Shown here: positions 48,301 through 61,844 of the stretch, piece after piece
How the letters are laid out: each line of letters opens with the position of its first letter
Position numbering within the stretch: position 1 is the stretch's first letter
NCBI GenBank assembly: GCA_022829145.1
Contig: CM040749.1
Location: forward strand, 19,181,987 to 19,245,986
DNA: 64,000 bases
Origin: Albula goreensis
Taxonomy: Eukaryota; Chordata; Actinopteri; Albuliformes; Albulidae
Reading direction: 5' to 3'
The notes under the pieces: model-generated
Databases searched by the model: none
What the model was told of the DNA's origin: nothing
The model's input: only the letters and a program-made list of their open reading frames with translations
Position numbers and translations under genes: made by a program

Positions 48301-48402
48301 CATTATGGTATATTATCTGGAATGATTACCTGATCTGTAGTTATTTTAACCACATTCTGTTTTTTTGTCTTGCAGGTGAAAGAAAATGGGAAAGTAGTTT
48401 AA
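29468..48402 (+). CDS. CCDC9B: CCDC9B, coiled-coil domain-containing protein 9B
   Basis: The coding sequence is join(29468..29566,30935..31039,31334..31477,32039..32185,35666..35746,40171..40355,43193..43242,44119..44166,44604..44700,46843..46876,47014..47773,47865..47947,48376..48402), 619 aa; all phases agree. Residues 1-40 form the family coiled coil (KDAELDKKIEALRKKNEAL). GKRIVSEK (about 117-124) and RLTGRARRWDAKEE are near-identical to human CCDC9B as I remember it, while LRWKKEREQIDRERVARHK and QWRRAWDMDKSE are shared by CCDC9 and CCDC9B. These separate it from CCDC9. Residues 331-584 are acidic and disordered, and contain KVRF at 434-437, a PP1-docking type motif. One intron (after 31477) begins with GC. 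ATG 29468 is in the first homologous exon; an in-frame upstream start is not visible. The function of CCDC9B is poorly known; CCDC9 is an exon-junction-associated RNA-binding protein. It converges on INAFM2, as in human. Confidence 0.93.
29918..30806 (+). repeat. 52-bp minisatellite (about 17 units) in a CCDC9B intron
   Basis: Units begin AGGCTCAGGAAAACCCTAGA and continue with TTGGTATGGG, TACTGGATAG and GTGCTGTAGCCT. Spacing is 52 bp with two units 1-2 bp shorter near 30545-30600. Neighbouring units differ at only a few positions, so the array is young or homogenised. Each unit junction makes the palindrome GCCTAGGC. Confidence 0.97.
31478..31479 (+). promoter_or_regulatory. CCDC9B: GC 5' splice site (GC-AG intron) in CCDC9B
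   Basis: The exon ends AACACCAAG and the intron starts GCAAGT. The frame and family sequence (GKRIVSEK next) require this junction. Apart from the C at the second base, the donor matches the consensus strongly, as is usual for GC-AG introns. Confidence 0.85.
31531..31775 (+). mobile_element. tRNA-derived SINE (old copy)
   Basis: The 5' part has a box-A-like TGGTATAATGG. The middle has AGTAAGGTAATTAACCTGCA and TACTTCAGTAAAACATCCA, and the 3' part has GTCACTCTGGACAAGAGCA then TCTGTTAAATGCC. This order is typical of a widespread family of tRNA-derived SINEs in fish. Box B is badly decayed. It lies in the CCDC9B intron just downstream of the GC donor, sense to the gene. Confidence 0.75.
32186..35665 (+). 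other. CCDC9B: CCDC9B intron
   Basis: No coding exon is recognised. A CA run lies near 32760-32792, and an ATT run at 34412-34430. A GC-rich block at 33230-33540 contains CpGs and several chance open frames on both strands. A CTCF-core-like word occurs at 34922-34935 (CCACATGGGGGCAG, two mismatches). Confidence 0.6.
35747..40170 (+). other. CCDC9B: CCDC9B intron
   Basis: No coding exon is recognised. It contains a 12-base C run at 37794-37805, a CT-rich tract near 38088-38140, and the CA microsatellite at 39228-39318. Around 39630-39720 the sequence GGTCCCAAACCCAGTCCTGG resembles the start of a common fish interspersed repeat, too short to classify. Confidence 0.6.
39228..39318. repeat. (CA)n microsatellite
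   Basis: About 90 bp of CA dinucleotides with one early interruption (ACAAAC), in an intron of CCDC9B. Confidence 0.97.
40356..43192 (+). other. CCDC9B: CCDC9B intron
   Basis: AT-rich intronic sequence with no recognised exon, repeat family or RNA gene. Open frames such as that at 40729-41133 lack family resemblance and splice support. Confidence 0.6.
43243..44118 (+). other. CCDC9B: CCDC9B intron
   Basis: AT-rich intron ending in a T-run plus TTTTAG acceptor. Nothing else is supported. Confidence 0.6.
44701..46842 (+). other. CCDC9B: CCDC9B intron
   Basis: About 2.1 kb without a recognised exon. An AAT-type trinucleotide microsatellite occupies about 46581-46634. Confidence 0.6.
46581..46634. 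repeat. (AAT)n microsatellite
   Basis: Imperfect AAT/AATA repeats of about 54 bp, interrupted by TATT and AAC, in a CCDC9B intron. Confidence 0.95.
47323..47334 (+). other. CCDC9B: RVxF-type PP1-docking motif codons in CCDC9B
   Basis: The codons encode KVRF inside TEKKVRFSEE, residues 434-437, in a disordered acidic region. Lys-Val-x-Phe with basic residues before and acidic residues after is the classic form of the PP1 catalytic-subunit docking motif. Binding is inference. Confidence 0.5.
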
Positions 48403-51400
48403 AGCTGAACACAGAGAAGCATGTTACATATATTTTGTTCCTTTGGTGTTTTGGATGAAACGCAAACTGAAACCAAAGCAAGCTAAAATGGAGATGATAA
48501 TTGTTAGCATTATGCAGTGTGAGTGCTTCCTTGTTCTGCATAATTTATTTGAATCATGTATGCAGAATATATTGAGCAGACTGTGGTAGAGTGACATTTT
48601 TGCTCATGTACTGATAGTATAATCAGTAGTTACTCGCTAATAGCATAAGACTTACACAAAACGACCCTGAATATAACAACTTGCAATTGCGAGTTGCAAG
48701 TTGGAAACATAAAGACCTATGGTGTAGTAGTTGATATTTTGCTTTTTTGCTGTTTGGGTCTGGCCAAACATTTATTAAATGCACTTTAATTTCTGTTATG
48801 TAGCTGAATTTAATTGAAGTATTAATAATTCAGTGTTTTAGCCATATAACAAATGACTTTCATTTGCTGTCTGTTTTGTTTAAAGCCTTATTATAAGTGC
48901 AAGCAAGAGTGCAAATAAGTGCAAGAGTTTCTAACAGTATTCATACAAGCACTTGAATTAATTTGTGCCACTGAACTAAATGCAGTATGATGTTAATGAT
49001 CGGTATTGATGATTTAAAAGGCACCTAGGTATTAATGGGAAAAAAGAACATATGAAAAGTGATCGGATTTACCAAGCATTTATAAATGTGCATCATAAGT
49101 GCCATTTACTTGGTGTGTGCTTGGTTTGCGCAAATGAACACTTTATCTGGGGTTAGTCTTCTATTACTAATGGCATTTTTGCAGAAAATGTACAATTCTC
49201 AAAGCTAAAGGTCAAATTTTATATTTTGTTGCTGGTACAGCTGAGACAATTCAAGGTCAAGTATCGGATAATCCGACAGAGAACTGCCCTAGGTGCCGTT
49301 TGATCATTATATAATATTTGATCATGTGTTTCTGTTGTTTTTATCAGAAACATGCTGGGTCTTTTATACTTAAATGTTGCAATATTTGAAATATTACATT
49401 TTCATGGTTTACTAACAGTTCAGATTAGGAGGGACAGGCACTGAAGTTATAAATTACACTTGTGTTTGTACACAAGAAATTCCTTTTTCCTGCATTTGAA
49501 CTGACACTAAATAGGTTTGTCAATGCCTTTGAGATTAGCTATGTTTTTACATTTCAGCTTTCACTCATGATTTACTTTGGTATTAATATAGATGAAATTA
49601 AAACAAACAGTTTATTATTTAAGGTGTTTATTATTTAAGTATATGAGGACATTAGAATTAGACTTAAATCATTAGTTGAGGACATAATGCCTAGATTATG
49701 ACTAGTTATGTCTGAATGTAAATCAGCAATTGGTTTAGGTCTTTATTTAGGAATACAGTGTTGAAATTCAGCATATTGCATGGCCAAGGCAACCATAGAA
49801 TTTATGAGTGAAAATATTGAATTTTTGCATATTTGTTTATTGATGTATATCATCCTTATTATTCTTGATACAAATTTATGTTTGAATTTGTCGTGAAATT
49901 CAGTTATGCACAGTTTGCTTATAAAAGCAACATCAGTTCATTTTTGAGCAACATCGGTTCTAGCTTTTATAAACTGTAATTGGAAAACAGAATGTTTTGA
50001 GTCTTATCTGGCCCAATTTCACGTTTTGTTGTAAATAATTAAAAAAAATGTTTAAACTTCAATTATTCAGAAAAAATGATTGGATGTTTAATATTTGCAA
50101 TTAACATATTTATTTTTTCAATTTCCTGTTTTGCATACTTTGATAGAGCCTTAATATAAAAAGGGAGAAACTATTTCTCAAGCACTTTCTTTTTCTTATT
50201 TTTATGTTTTCATATGCAATTTCAACTATGTGTGAAAATGTGGCAATGCTAGATAGTGGAACAACCACAAATTTGGTCAATCTTCAATATCATTGCCACA
50301 CGTGCATGTCTTACTCAGTGAGACTAGATGTCAGTTTTTATGAGAAAATACAATTAAATCACACTGGAATTAAAATTATACTCAGATTGAAATAAGTGTT
50401 GTGAAATTTTGTTCACATGTTCAAAATAATAAGCACAAAGAAATAAACAAGCTTTGAAAAGAAATCAGCTTTTATTATTACTTAATAAAAATGGATAAAT
50501 TCAGAAAGGTGACTCAAATTATGAATGACACAGTTGAAATCAATGCTGAAGCACACTGTCATAGGCATTAAGTTCTGTAAGCATCCTTCATCTCAGTGCC
50601 TGTAAACCTTGATGATGGCCATCATCCAGTGCTGTTTATGTAGTCTGTATATCTTATGTAGAATTCTTCATCCTGTGTTAACCCCTTCTCTGGGTGTTGG
50701 TAGTCATAGCATCCAAGTAATGGCCTTGGCTACTGAAACTAATTGAGTTATAGTCTGACATATGGCTGATCCCTTGGGTAACACAACACATATCTTCCTC
50801 TTTGGCCTTACAATTTCCCTTGACTCAAACAGAATAGCTGGTTGATCCCCTGGGAATGGACACTATGTGCCTGATTTAAACCTGGAGAAAGATTCTCTCA
50901 GTATTGTCAAGCATTGTCAAATAGTTGTGTTTATTAGAACAGAAACCTAGAAATGTTAGGTGAAAGTGTTGTGTATGTGTGTAGCACAAACTTATGTGTG
51001 ACAAAACCGCAGAGTTTTGGTACTTTTACAACATAGAGTGTAGCCTCCCATTTTCAACTAGTTTCCTGTTGTCTGACTTTGTAGTATTAAATTCCTAATT
51101 GTAACTGTAATGTAATTGTCTGGCATTGTAAAAATGGCAGGATCTGCATTTTGTCCACACTGAAAATGCTTTTTATGGTAGTTGGTGTTTTCAGAGTTTG
51201 AGACATAGATTTCTGTCCACATGCATCCCCGCCAATTTAAAATGTGCCTGTTTTGCTTTCATGCACTCGTTGTTCCTGTTTGACCTTTCTCAGATGTTAA
51301 TTGTTTCCATCCTGAAGTAATGTTAAATATTTTAAATGACCATTGCATGACCGTTCAGAAATGCCTTTGTATGCTTGTTTACTGTGTGGAGTACCTCCTG

Positions 51401-52450
51401 AATTTGAAATGTCATCTTAAATTAAAAAACATCACTCCTGCAGATCAGTAAAAATACTTGGTGAAAGAAAACTTTAATTCCTCTCAGTGATGTACTTTTG
51501 AAGCCACACCTTGGACACCATGACAACAGCATACCATATTTTACATGGCTTCATCATGTTGAAGAATGCATGGTGGCACTCTGCTGTTGAGGTGGACCTT
51601 CAACACTTGATAGGAGCATCCTAACCATTTGCAACCACTCACCCTGCAGGGTGTGATTTCTCTCACAGTCTTTTCAAACACATATCATACATTTCATAGT
51701 CATATATGTGAAGCCAGGCCCCAATCCAGTTCTTTGTCAGGCCAGCTGTCTGCTGTTGGGGCTTTTCTCAGATTAACAATTTATAATAATAGTTTGTATT
51801 GTACCTAATATCTTTGTTGCATTGAATAAGTTCTGGAACTGCGCAAAACAATGATAAATTAATTTATTATTTATAGGAATGCTGTAGACTCCTTTAAACA
51901 TGGTAGTTTTAATCCAGATTCCTAACTCTTTTTGTCATGTTGCTTTGTAGAGACTCCAGAATGCAGAAATGCAAATTTTGGGTTCTTGATGTTTTCCTTA
52001 GAGAGGAAAAGCAGATGTCTGTACCCTTTTGCCTTTCTTGGGTCCCCCAATGCTAAGTGATTGTTACGTTAATACTACTGAAAAGTAATGTGTTAATTCA
52101 ACAGGAAGTGTTCGAAACTGTAAGGCTTATTTGTATTATTTTGGCATTCTGAAATATTTATGTATTGTATATTACATTTCTATAGTATTTTTAAAATTAA
52201 AGTTTTTTCCTTTTCTCTCTGTGTTAATTGTACTTTATACTGCCATAAATACCGGAATATTCCTGAACTGGTACACAGAAATAAGATGCATATATATTTC
52301 CCAAAGCCATGACAATCAATAGGATGACCTCCAAAGAATCCAGTAGTTGGATTATTCCCTCTGCCTTTTATATACATTTTCAGAAATATTATGCCTGTGG
52401 CTCTTTTGTTTGTTTCGACTTTCTCCCATCTGAATTAAAGATCAGCGCTA
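48403..52450 (+). other. CCDC9B: Probable CCDC9B 3' UTR and downstream DNA
   Basis: No gene follows on either strand. ATTAAA near 48774 and AATAAA near 50436 and 50482 are possible poly(A) signals; the one used cannot be chosen from sequence. The sequence is strongly AT-rich. Confidence 0.45.
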
Positions 52451-55400
52451 TGCTGTGACTCTTCCCCTCCGACCTGTTCCTAGATCAGTTGAATGCAGAA
52501 TATCATTTTAAACCACCAGGCCAAGCAGCCCACCAGCCCCAGGGACAGGGATTCTGGGATTAGTCTGTTATCTTTTAATTCAGGTCTACTCATTTGACAT
52601 ATTCACCTTTGTATTTGACAGTTTGACATTAAAAGATTAGTCTCAGAATTCAAACCAAGTCCAACAAAGTTTCAGTCTGACTTAAAATCTGTGGCCATCA
52701 ACAGATACTAATAAATACAATTTCACTGCTAAGAAATAAGGACGTCTTTGGCAAGCATATTCACTTTGAAAAAATCTATAGCAGAAGTGGTTGCTGTGCT
52801 ACCCAGAAAGCTTTTGGTTGGTTGGCATAGTGTGCCTTCACTGCTGCTCCTCACTGACAGACCTGTATGCGTAAAATGCATCAGGTATGCAGTCGTCCAG
52901 TGCAGTTACTGCAGCAGCTCAGCTGGTAGACTACACATTGAAAATATGTAACAGCCGATTTAAGGCATTTACAGCTGACAAAGAATACTGAAGCCATTGG
53001 ATAGTTATGACTGGCTATTTCAAATGCTGCAGAAAAATGGGAAGAACACATCATACTAAAACTGCCATTGCCCACATACATAACTTTTTCAATGCTACAT
53101 TTAAACGATCAGTTGTCTACTTAATTCTAGATTCTAATTCATTAATTCTTTGCCATTCACCTTGGTCTTCTGTCAATGGTCAATGTTCTGAAGCAATTCT
53201 TCTACAACTGTCTTGAACAAGACATAATACAGATCCCTGGGGGACTGCTTTCTGCAGATCGCTCATCATCACTCTTGGTGATCAACAGTTAAATGTGTTT
53301 TAACTCTAAAGCTGAAATTGATCAAGGGGTGTCATATGAATTGGACACATATTTTTCATTTACCAGTTTGCTTTCTAGCTGTGTCAAACAGCTTAACATG
53401 CAAACTGACTGTGCAAACCTGGTGAAAATGGGGTGCCTGTCATCTCTTCTCATCTTGCAATAATTGACAAAGAACAGTGCACTATTCTCTATCTGATTTT
53501 CCTTTGACTGGAGGCTTCCTCTGAACAAACCCTTTTCCTTTGGGTCCCATTTTGCCCATTCTCAGTTATGTGAATTTCTCACCCTTCCCCTGCCAAAAAG
53601 TGCAGCTCCTGAATTGAATATACATGCTTTATTCATTGCCAAAAGGATATTACAAATTTCACCAGGGGGTCTAATGATTATTTAGTTAAATGAGAGCTCC
53701 ATAAAACCTTTGGAACACTGATCCTCTGTAATGAGGGACACTCCAGGGTGTGCGACACTGGAAAACAGCACTTCTGGTTATGACCATAAGATTGGCATAT
53801 TATGTGCAGAGTTGAGGTCATTGCTTTCATCTAATGTATCTGTGGGAGGGGGAATTTTCCTCAGGAAATTGGAATCTAGGTTTGCACAAAACGCTTCTTA
53901 CCTTAATTTCTGATTTTACAAAGTATGTCATTGACTACTCCTCCGGATCACAACTATTGAAGATATTTTGTTCATTTAACCAAAAAAGGAAGATGGCACA
54001 GTGTTCTGTGTTTTAATTAAGGAGCCTGCTTGTGGGAGCTGACTGATTAATACAGAATGAAACCATCTCTCACGGGGCGTTATGTGCAGGAGACTTATGC
54101 CTCCCGCCAGTGCGTTAGACTTTTAATTACCTCTTCTATGGCCTCTCTGAGACTGCCCTCTCTTACTTACCCACTCTGTCTGAGTGTATCACTCCCCTGG
54201 ATTTCTCATTTAGGCCTGCGTCATCTGCAGCCTTATTGGTCTTTCAGCATGAGATATCCATCCTGCAGAGAACACTTCTGCTGTGCGCTTATATCTCATC
54301 AATCACACTGACCCTCACTTACCAGGAAACAATCCTTTCCTCCCTCAGGATAGAATATTGATTCTTTGGTAGGTCCATCATGGTGTGTACTGTCTTAGCT
54401 TAAAGAAAGGAGACTGGGCCAAAGATGAGGCAGGAGGGAGTCTCATAGAGGAACCTCAGCTTAAGAAGGACCCATGGGAGGGACCCTGGGGGCCTAGGCC
54501 CTAAATGTCAACCCTGCAGGAGAAGTCCCCTATGAAACCAAACACAAGATCATAATATAGAAGCTCAAAAAGTTAATTCTGCCCTGAGACAGGGCTGCAC
54601 TGAATGTGAAGGATTATGTCATCTCGTTCATGGTAAAATGGTAAATCCTTTTTTAGCGCTGGTGGTGATGATGATCGTATTTGTCAGATAAGGACAGCAC
54701 AGTTTACAAAAGCAGGGGTCTGTACCTCAAGACAGGCCTGTTTCCCCATGTGATACACAGCCCATCCAGTCACATTATCACATTTCACTCTTTGACAGTG
54801 GGATTTCCATCCAGAGCAGACAGAGAGGTCTCTCTTGCGGACATTGTTCAGTTGATTCCTCATGCTCTACTTAACTCCTTAATTCATCCCTGTGGAGCAG
54901 CTGCTTCCAGCCAGCATGACGTTTTCGCAGCTCTTATCATAATGCAGAGGCCACAGCTGGATAGATCCCAGGCTACTGCGCTGAGTAGAGTTTGAGGGAA
55001 AGCAAAGTGTCCAAGATGCCCAATGGATCTATAGTCTGTAAGAGCATGAAAAGAAGCGACCCCAGCATCATAAATTAGAGAGGGAGGTGAGGTTCATATG
55101 TCATCATCAGTTTAGACAGATTTGTTTCATTATATGAACAGTAGTCTGAGCAGTGGAAAACAAAATGGCTGAGTCCCAGAAATTTGAACAGGGTAACATT
55201 TTTTCAAATTGTTCCTTACCCATGCATCATGTTATTCTATGACTGCAAGACTCCTGACAACATACCTTGGTTGCTGCGAATTGTCTTAGCTCAGTGTAAT
55301 GGCATGGTATTGATTAATTGGTTATAATCTGGTCTTCTCTAATTATTCCTGATGAGCAGGAAGCAAGCCATGGACAGCCTAGTGATCTGCCATAAGCAAT

Positions 55401-58400
55401 GTCTCTGGCCCTTGTTCCCCATGAAAATACCTGGGCTAAAACTGACCTATACCCAACTGAGTATTTGCACCATGGCTGACCAGGCTAAATGGAGCATACT
55501 CACAGTCCATTGGTCAAGCTACTTACAATGAGAAGGTGAGGTTTCATGAACCCCATAGTGGATCGAGTTAAAGTGAGCTGTAAATCACTGAATATTTCTT
55601 CCCTCCACTACAAACCAGTTGGTCCAAGCTAGTGATTATGTGAGATAATGTCCTCCCATTTTTGGTTTCAAGGAGCCTCACTGTTCTCTCTGCACTGTGG
55701 TCAGGTCTAACTGCACCCAGCGGGCCCTGGACCTCTCTCTGATGATAGCCCTTTCCTGGCAGCATGAGGTGCTGTACAAGCACTACTTTCAGTGTGCAGC
55801 AGTTTCTATTGATCGTAGCTTTGTTGTTGAGGCTCAGATCTCTGCATGTCAACAGTTCCATGTCATGAGCCAGAACAACCTGTGGTTTTATAAGACATAT
55901 TTATTATGGTCTGCACATACATTCAGATGGAACTGTCTGCTTTTTCACATTAGCTTCTTACACAAAGTTCACAATCTGATTAATGCAAGGCAGGAATTGA
56001 GTATTGCAAGGCTACTACATGGGACAACAGCAAGCCTTTTATAAAAGCATTGTTTTTTCCAAACTTTCTTTTGGAATGTCTTGTAGGTTCATGAAGTTTG
56101 CAACTTGTCACTTTGCTAGTTTTCCCCTTGTAAAATTCAATAATTTTCCATTGAAGTTTCAAGGACAATAATTTTAGAATCTATGTCTTCAGCCCAACTG
56201 TTTGAATTGGGAGAACAATGCAAGATGCTTGTTGACCCCAGTAGGAACAGTAAACATATGCACATGGACATACAGTAATATTCAAAAGGTATTTTGATGC
56301 AATTAAATAAAAGCAAGATTTATGGAGCTTGTGTATTCCGTGCTTCTCTACCCTTGCAATTAATGGGAAGGGATTCCAGTACAAACCCAGCTAATGGAAA
56401 ATGTTACCATAAAATATGAAAAATGTACATCATAACTAAACACCTACATCTACAAAGGTAAATAACTAAACAAACTGGACCAAATTTACATCCTGGGAAC
56501 ATTTGCCCTAACATTCTGCGAATGGTCTGGCAACCAAAAAATATCTGGGAAGAAACCAGATTATTAAAGCAGTGTGGTGCTGTGCTTTGACTAAAGTAAA
56601 AATGAAGGCCATTAATGCACCTCTGGTACTGCTAGCCGTGCCACCTGTGATCACGACTGAAACGGATTTCTCCCAAATACATTTCTCCCAAATAATTCAC
56701 TAAAAGTTTCAGTTTTATTTTCAACTAAACTCTGCCAAAGGGGCTAATGCTTCATTCTTGTGTGATTGAAAATTGAACAAAATATTCCTAAACTCTTCCA
56801 CTAGCTCTTCCAATGCTTGATTAATAATGCATTTCTGCATGATTCATCTTTGACATTAATTGAAAAACCTATTATGAGTTTGCTTTGTTTTCTTACTTAT
56901 TTCCCTCCTGCTCCTATTTCAATTATGTATTTCTTCAATAATTGCATGATGCTTTTACAATCAGAGAGTAAAACAGACTTGATTTGACTGTTTTTTATGT
57001 CAGGTGAATGATGGTTTATTGTGGATATAAAATCTTTATGTACAGCCTTCTATATTCGAAACTTATACAAAATTCTGCAAATAGTATCCATAAACCTCCA
57101 AGCAGTTTGTTTAAACTTTTGTATTGAAAAATGTTCATTACAGATGTTGAGCTTAACTTAGGACCAGCAACAGCAACGAGAACATTCTGTGTCATCATGT
57201 TTACATTAGACCTTGTCTAATGTACACAAAACTGAATTGTTTGGTCCCCCTTCTATATGCCATATTTGTGATGGTAGTGTTTGCAAAAGGGAAGATTCTT
57301 GTTTGCCTGTGAAGTAGCCCACTCTATACATATGCTCTAAGACAGATATGCTTAAAAATTAATTCACATTACATGTGATAAGCCTTGAGGTTTAACCAAA
57401 TGTTGTCGTAATAAGGTGAGAATGGTGAATCATTTATGCTTTGCCTCGGCCTATTGCAAACATTTATTGGCTATGTGACAACACACCACAGCTACATTTT
57501 TTGTACAGACTGGAGTCACTGGGGCTAAACACTGGTCTCTTAGAAGTCAAGAGGTCAGCAGATTCCCCAGGAGAAATGGACATGAGTATAAACTCAGCTA
57601 ATAGGCAGCCGCACAGCTGTCAGACTTGATTTACTCACCTATCCATGCCAGTCTCCTTTTATCCATCAAGAAACATTACAGGCAAACTGCTGTTAAGAAC
57701 AGCAGTTTGCTTTTTGCTTAGAGAAAAGAGGATTCTACTGTGTGGTACAACAATTTTCTGTACTCTCATTCTCTCTGGCAAGAGCAAGTACCTGTACAAC
57801 AATGTACTTCAGTTCCTTCCATGAGGTTCCTTATTCTCATTGCAAGGGCCTTATATGGGATTGTACAAAGTCCTAATGAAAGTAAGCGTCTTATGTCTCA
57901 ATAACAATCCAAGGTTTCATTATAATGGTGTAAAAGTGTTTCATGATTTAACTATAGCTGCATTCTACTTCCTACTGACAACCAGGAAAAGAGAATAAAA
58001 AACAGCAAAGGCACTTTGTGAAAATGCATCTTGGAGAAGGGTGGTTTGAAATAGTACTAAACACTATTGTGTAACCTGTTCCTACATGCTTTGTTTTAGC
58101 TGCGGTCTCAATCAATACTCAGCCTTCACATGCCATTCCAGGAAAACATAAATAAAGAACAACAGCCTTGATTTTTCTTCAAGTTCAGCAGAGCGCTCAG
58201 TGATTCAGAATCAGATCAGGAATGAGAGCATTCGCCTCTGTGCAGCAGAGAAACGGGGCTGCGCACCACTGAGAATCCCTTCGGCTCTTAAAACAACCAA
58301 ACCACAGTATTCACGTAGCCATGTGCAAGACAGGGAAAACTGAAATACAATATGATTACAGAAATTAGAAATAATCCCCAAAAGTGCGTGGTTATATATG

Positions 58401-59748
58401 TTTTACTGCAAACAATTTAAATCATTGTAAATTTTTTGCTAAAAAGGTTTTCCTTTTCAGTTGCGCGTAGCACCACTCTATTATTATTATTATTATTAAC
58501 AATATCAGCGTTAACATTTAGACTTAAAATCCTTATTTAAAATATAGCGCCACCGTTTACTTGAAAATAATACATAAACCCCGCACAAACCATAGTCAGT
58601 TTGGGGCTGGTAAATAAAAGTCAAATTTATTTTGGACTGAACTGACTTAAATTAATCTGAAGGACATACATTGTGAATATTGTAGGGGTATACAGCCGTT
58701 GTGTTGATGTACAGTAAGCGATTTCATTTTAATGACGCGATCAACAACGCCTTCTCGAGCAGTTGCTACCACTTAAACAACAAAGACCATCCTAATATTT
58801 TTCTGTTGTTGCATCTATTCTGACAGTGTAAGTCCCCCAATTTAATCAGTAAGTTGCCATTAAAACGTTACAGCAATTCCTGATGAAGCTATAAAGTTTT
58901 CGTCAATCAAAAACTTCCATCGACAATCAAAACAATCACCGATCATCACCAAAATATAATATTGTGTAATGAATAAAAAATTCTCGGATCAATCAAAATA
59001 ATATAGTGTTTAATATTAAAACGTTTCTATCATAAAGAAGCTACGCATTTATCTCTTACAAAACCTAAACAACAATGCTTTTTTACAAGGACATTTATTT
59101 TCTGCGTGATATATGCCTATTGTACATAGTTTTCATAAAAAGTATCTTATCTGGCTAAACTTCATCCAGGCCTGAACATGTACAACTTCTGCCCTATGTA
59201 CAATACCAAATACAATACATTTACATGGTTATATGCACATACCTGAGCGTAACTCAATACGGATTCCTCTATGCCAGGAATCCTTATTAATTAGTATAAT
59301 TAAATATATTCTGACAAACCATAATATAAAAGCCTTTCCTTACACATTAGCTCTCCGCTGCATGGCTCATTCTCCATTGAAAGGCGCTGTAAATCACATA
59401 TTATTTACTTGTTCTATAATTCACTTTCCCCCTCTGTAGACATTTATATTTGTGTATTCATATGTTTAAATAATAAGCGTATATGAATGTCAAACAAGAC
59501 CGTGAGGCCAACTTTCCCGAACAAGATAATAAATGTTATTTAAGGCATAACACAAAATATAGTCGCTCGTAAAAATAATATTCATGTTGAAAGCAAGCTT
59601 GTATATGTATTTATAGTTGGATACTTGCCATACATAATATGAATTTATTATATGCGATATCAAGAAATTACGTGCGTTCTGATGCCCGTCACATTTTCAC
59701 AGCATCTCCTGTGTCCTTAAAAGTTTTTTTTTAAGGAGATAAGTTCCT
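52451..59748. other. Intergenic DNA between convergent CCDC9B and INAFM2
   Basis: I see no gene. Open frames at 54057-54311, 54681-54995 and 55697-56044 have no splice or family support. GC-richer islands at 54050-54330 and 54830-54960 could be non-coding elements but I cannot support conservation. The last part may include the INAFM2 3' UTR on the minus strand. Confidence 0.45.
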
Positions 59749-61150
<1,402 letters not shown>

Positions 61151-61844
61151 ACCACCTAACGATTCTGCAGCACAACTGTTAACTCACAGTTTAAAGAAAG
61201 CTATTTACCGACTTATTTATTACCAAGTATTTACAATGTGCACGTACATCCAAGGCAATTTCAAAATATTCAGATTGTGACAGATTTTAAAATTGTGTAT
61301 TCTATTTCGTATCCTAACATATTCACTCACCCATTGTTTTGCTCCATCTATAGTCTTAGTCGACAATGTGAGGTCGACATTTTTAGACATTATAAAATTC
61401 TAACTTCAATTGATCATATTACCACTATGTAGTAAGAATAGTAATAAAATCCGTTTGTAAACTACAACTTGAAACGAGTCAATAGACTGTTTCACCTTCT
61501 TTTAATTCATAATACATAACTAGTACGTCGACAGGTTTGGGCTTATTATTTGCAACGCTCGTAGGTATGTTGTACAGGCTTGTTTCAGTTGTTAGCATAT
61601 GTTTGAGTGGTTTGTTATCTATGCATGACAGCTCACACAGCACGCCTGGTGCCCTTCAAAACTCACCATTTCAGAACCGCGGACAGCGTTCACCTGATTT
61701 ATCTGTTTGGTCAGCATAGAAGATTAAGGGCCGATGAGTTTGTCAAAAGGAAAGGCGCAGTCGCATAACGCGCTGCATAACAAGTTGAAGCCCTAGTTTA
61801 CTTGAATCGCTTTAATATTATTATATTAATCTCGGCAACATATA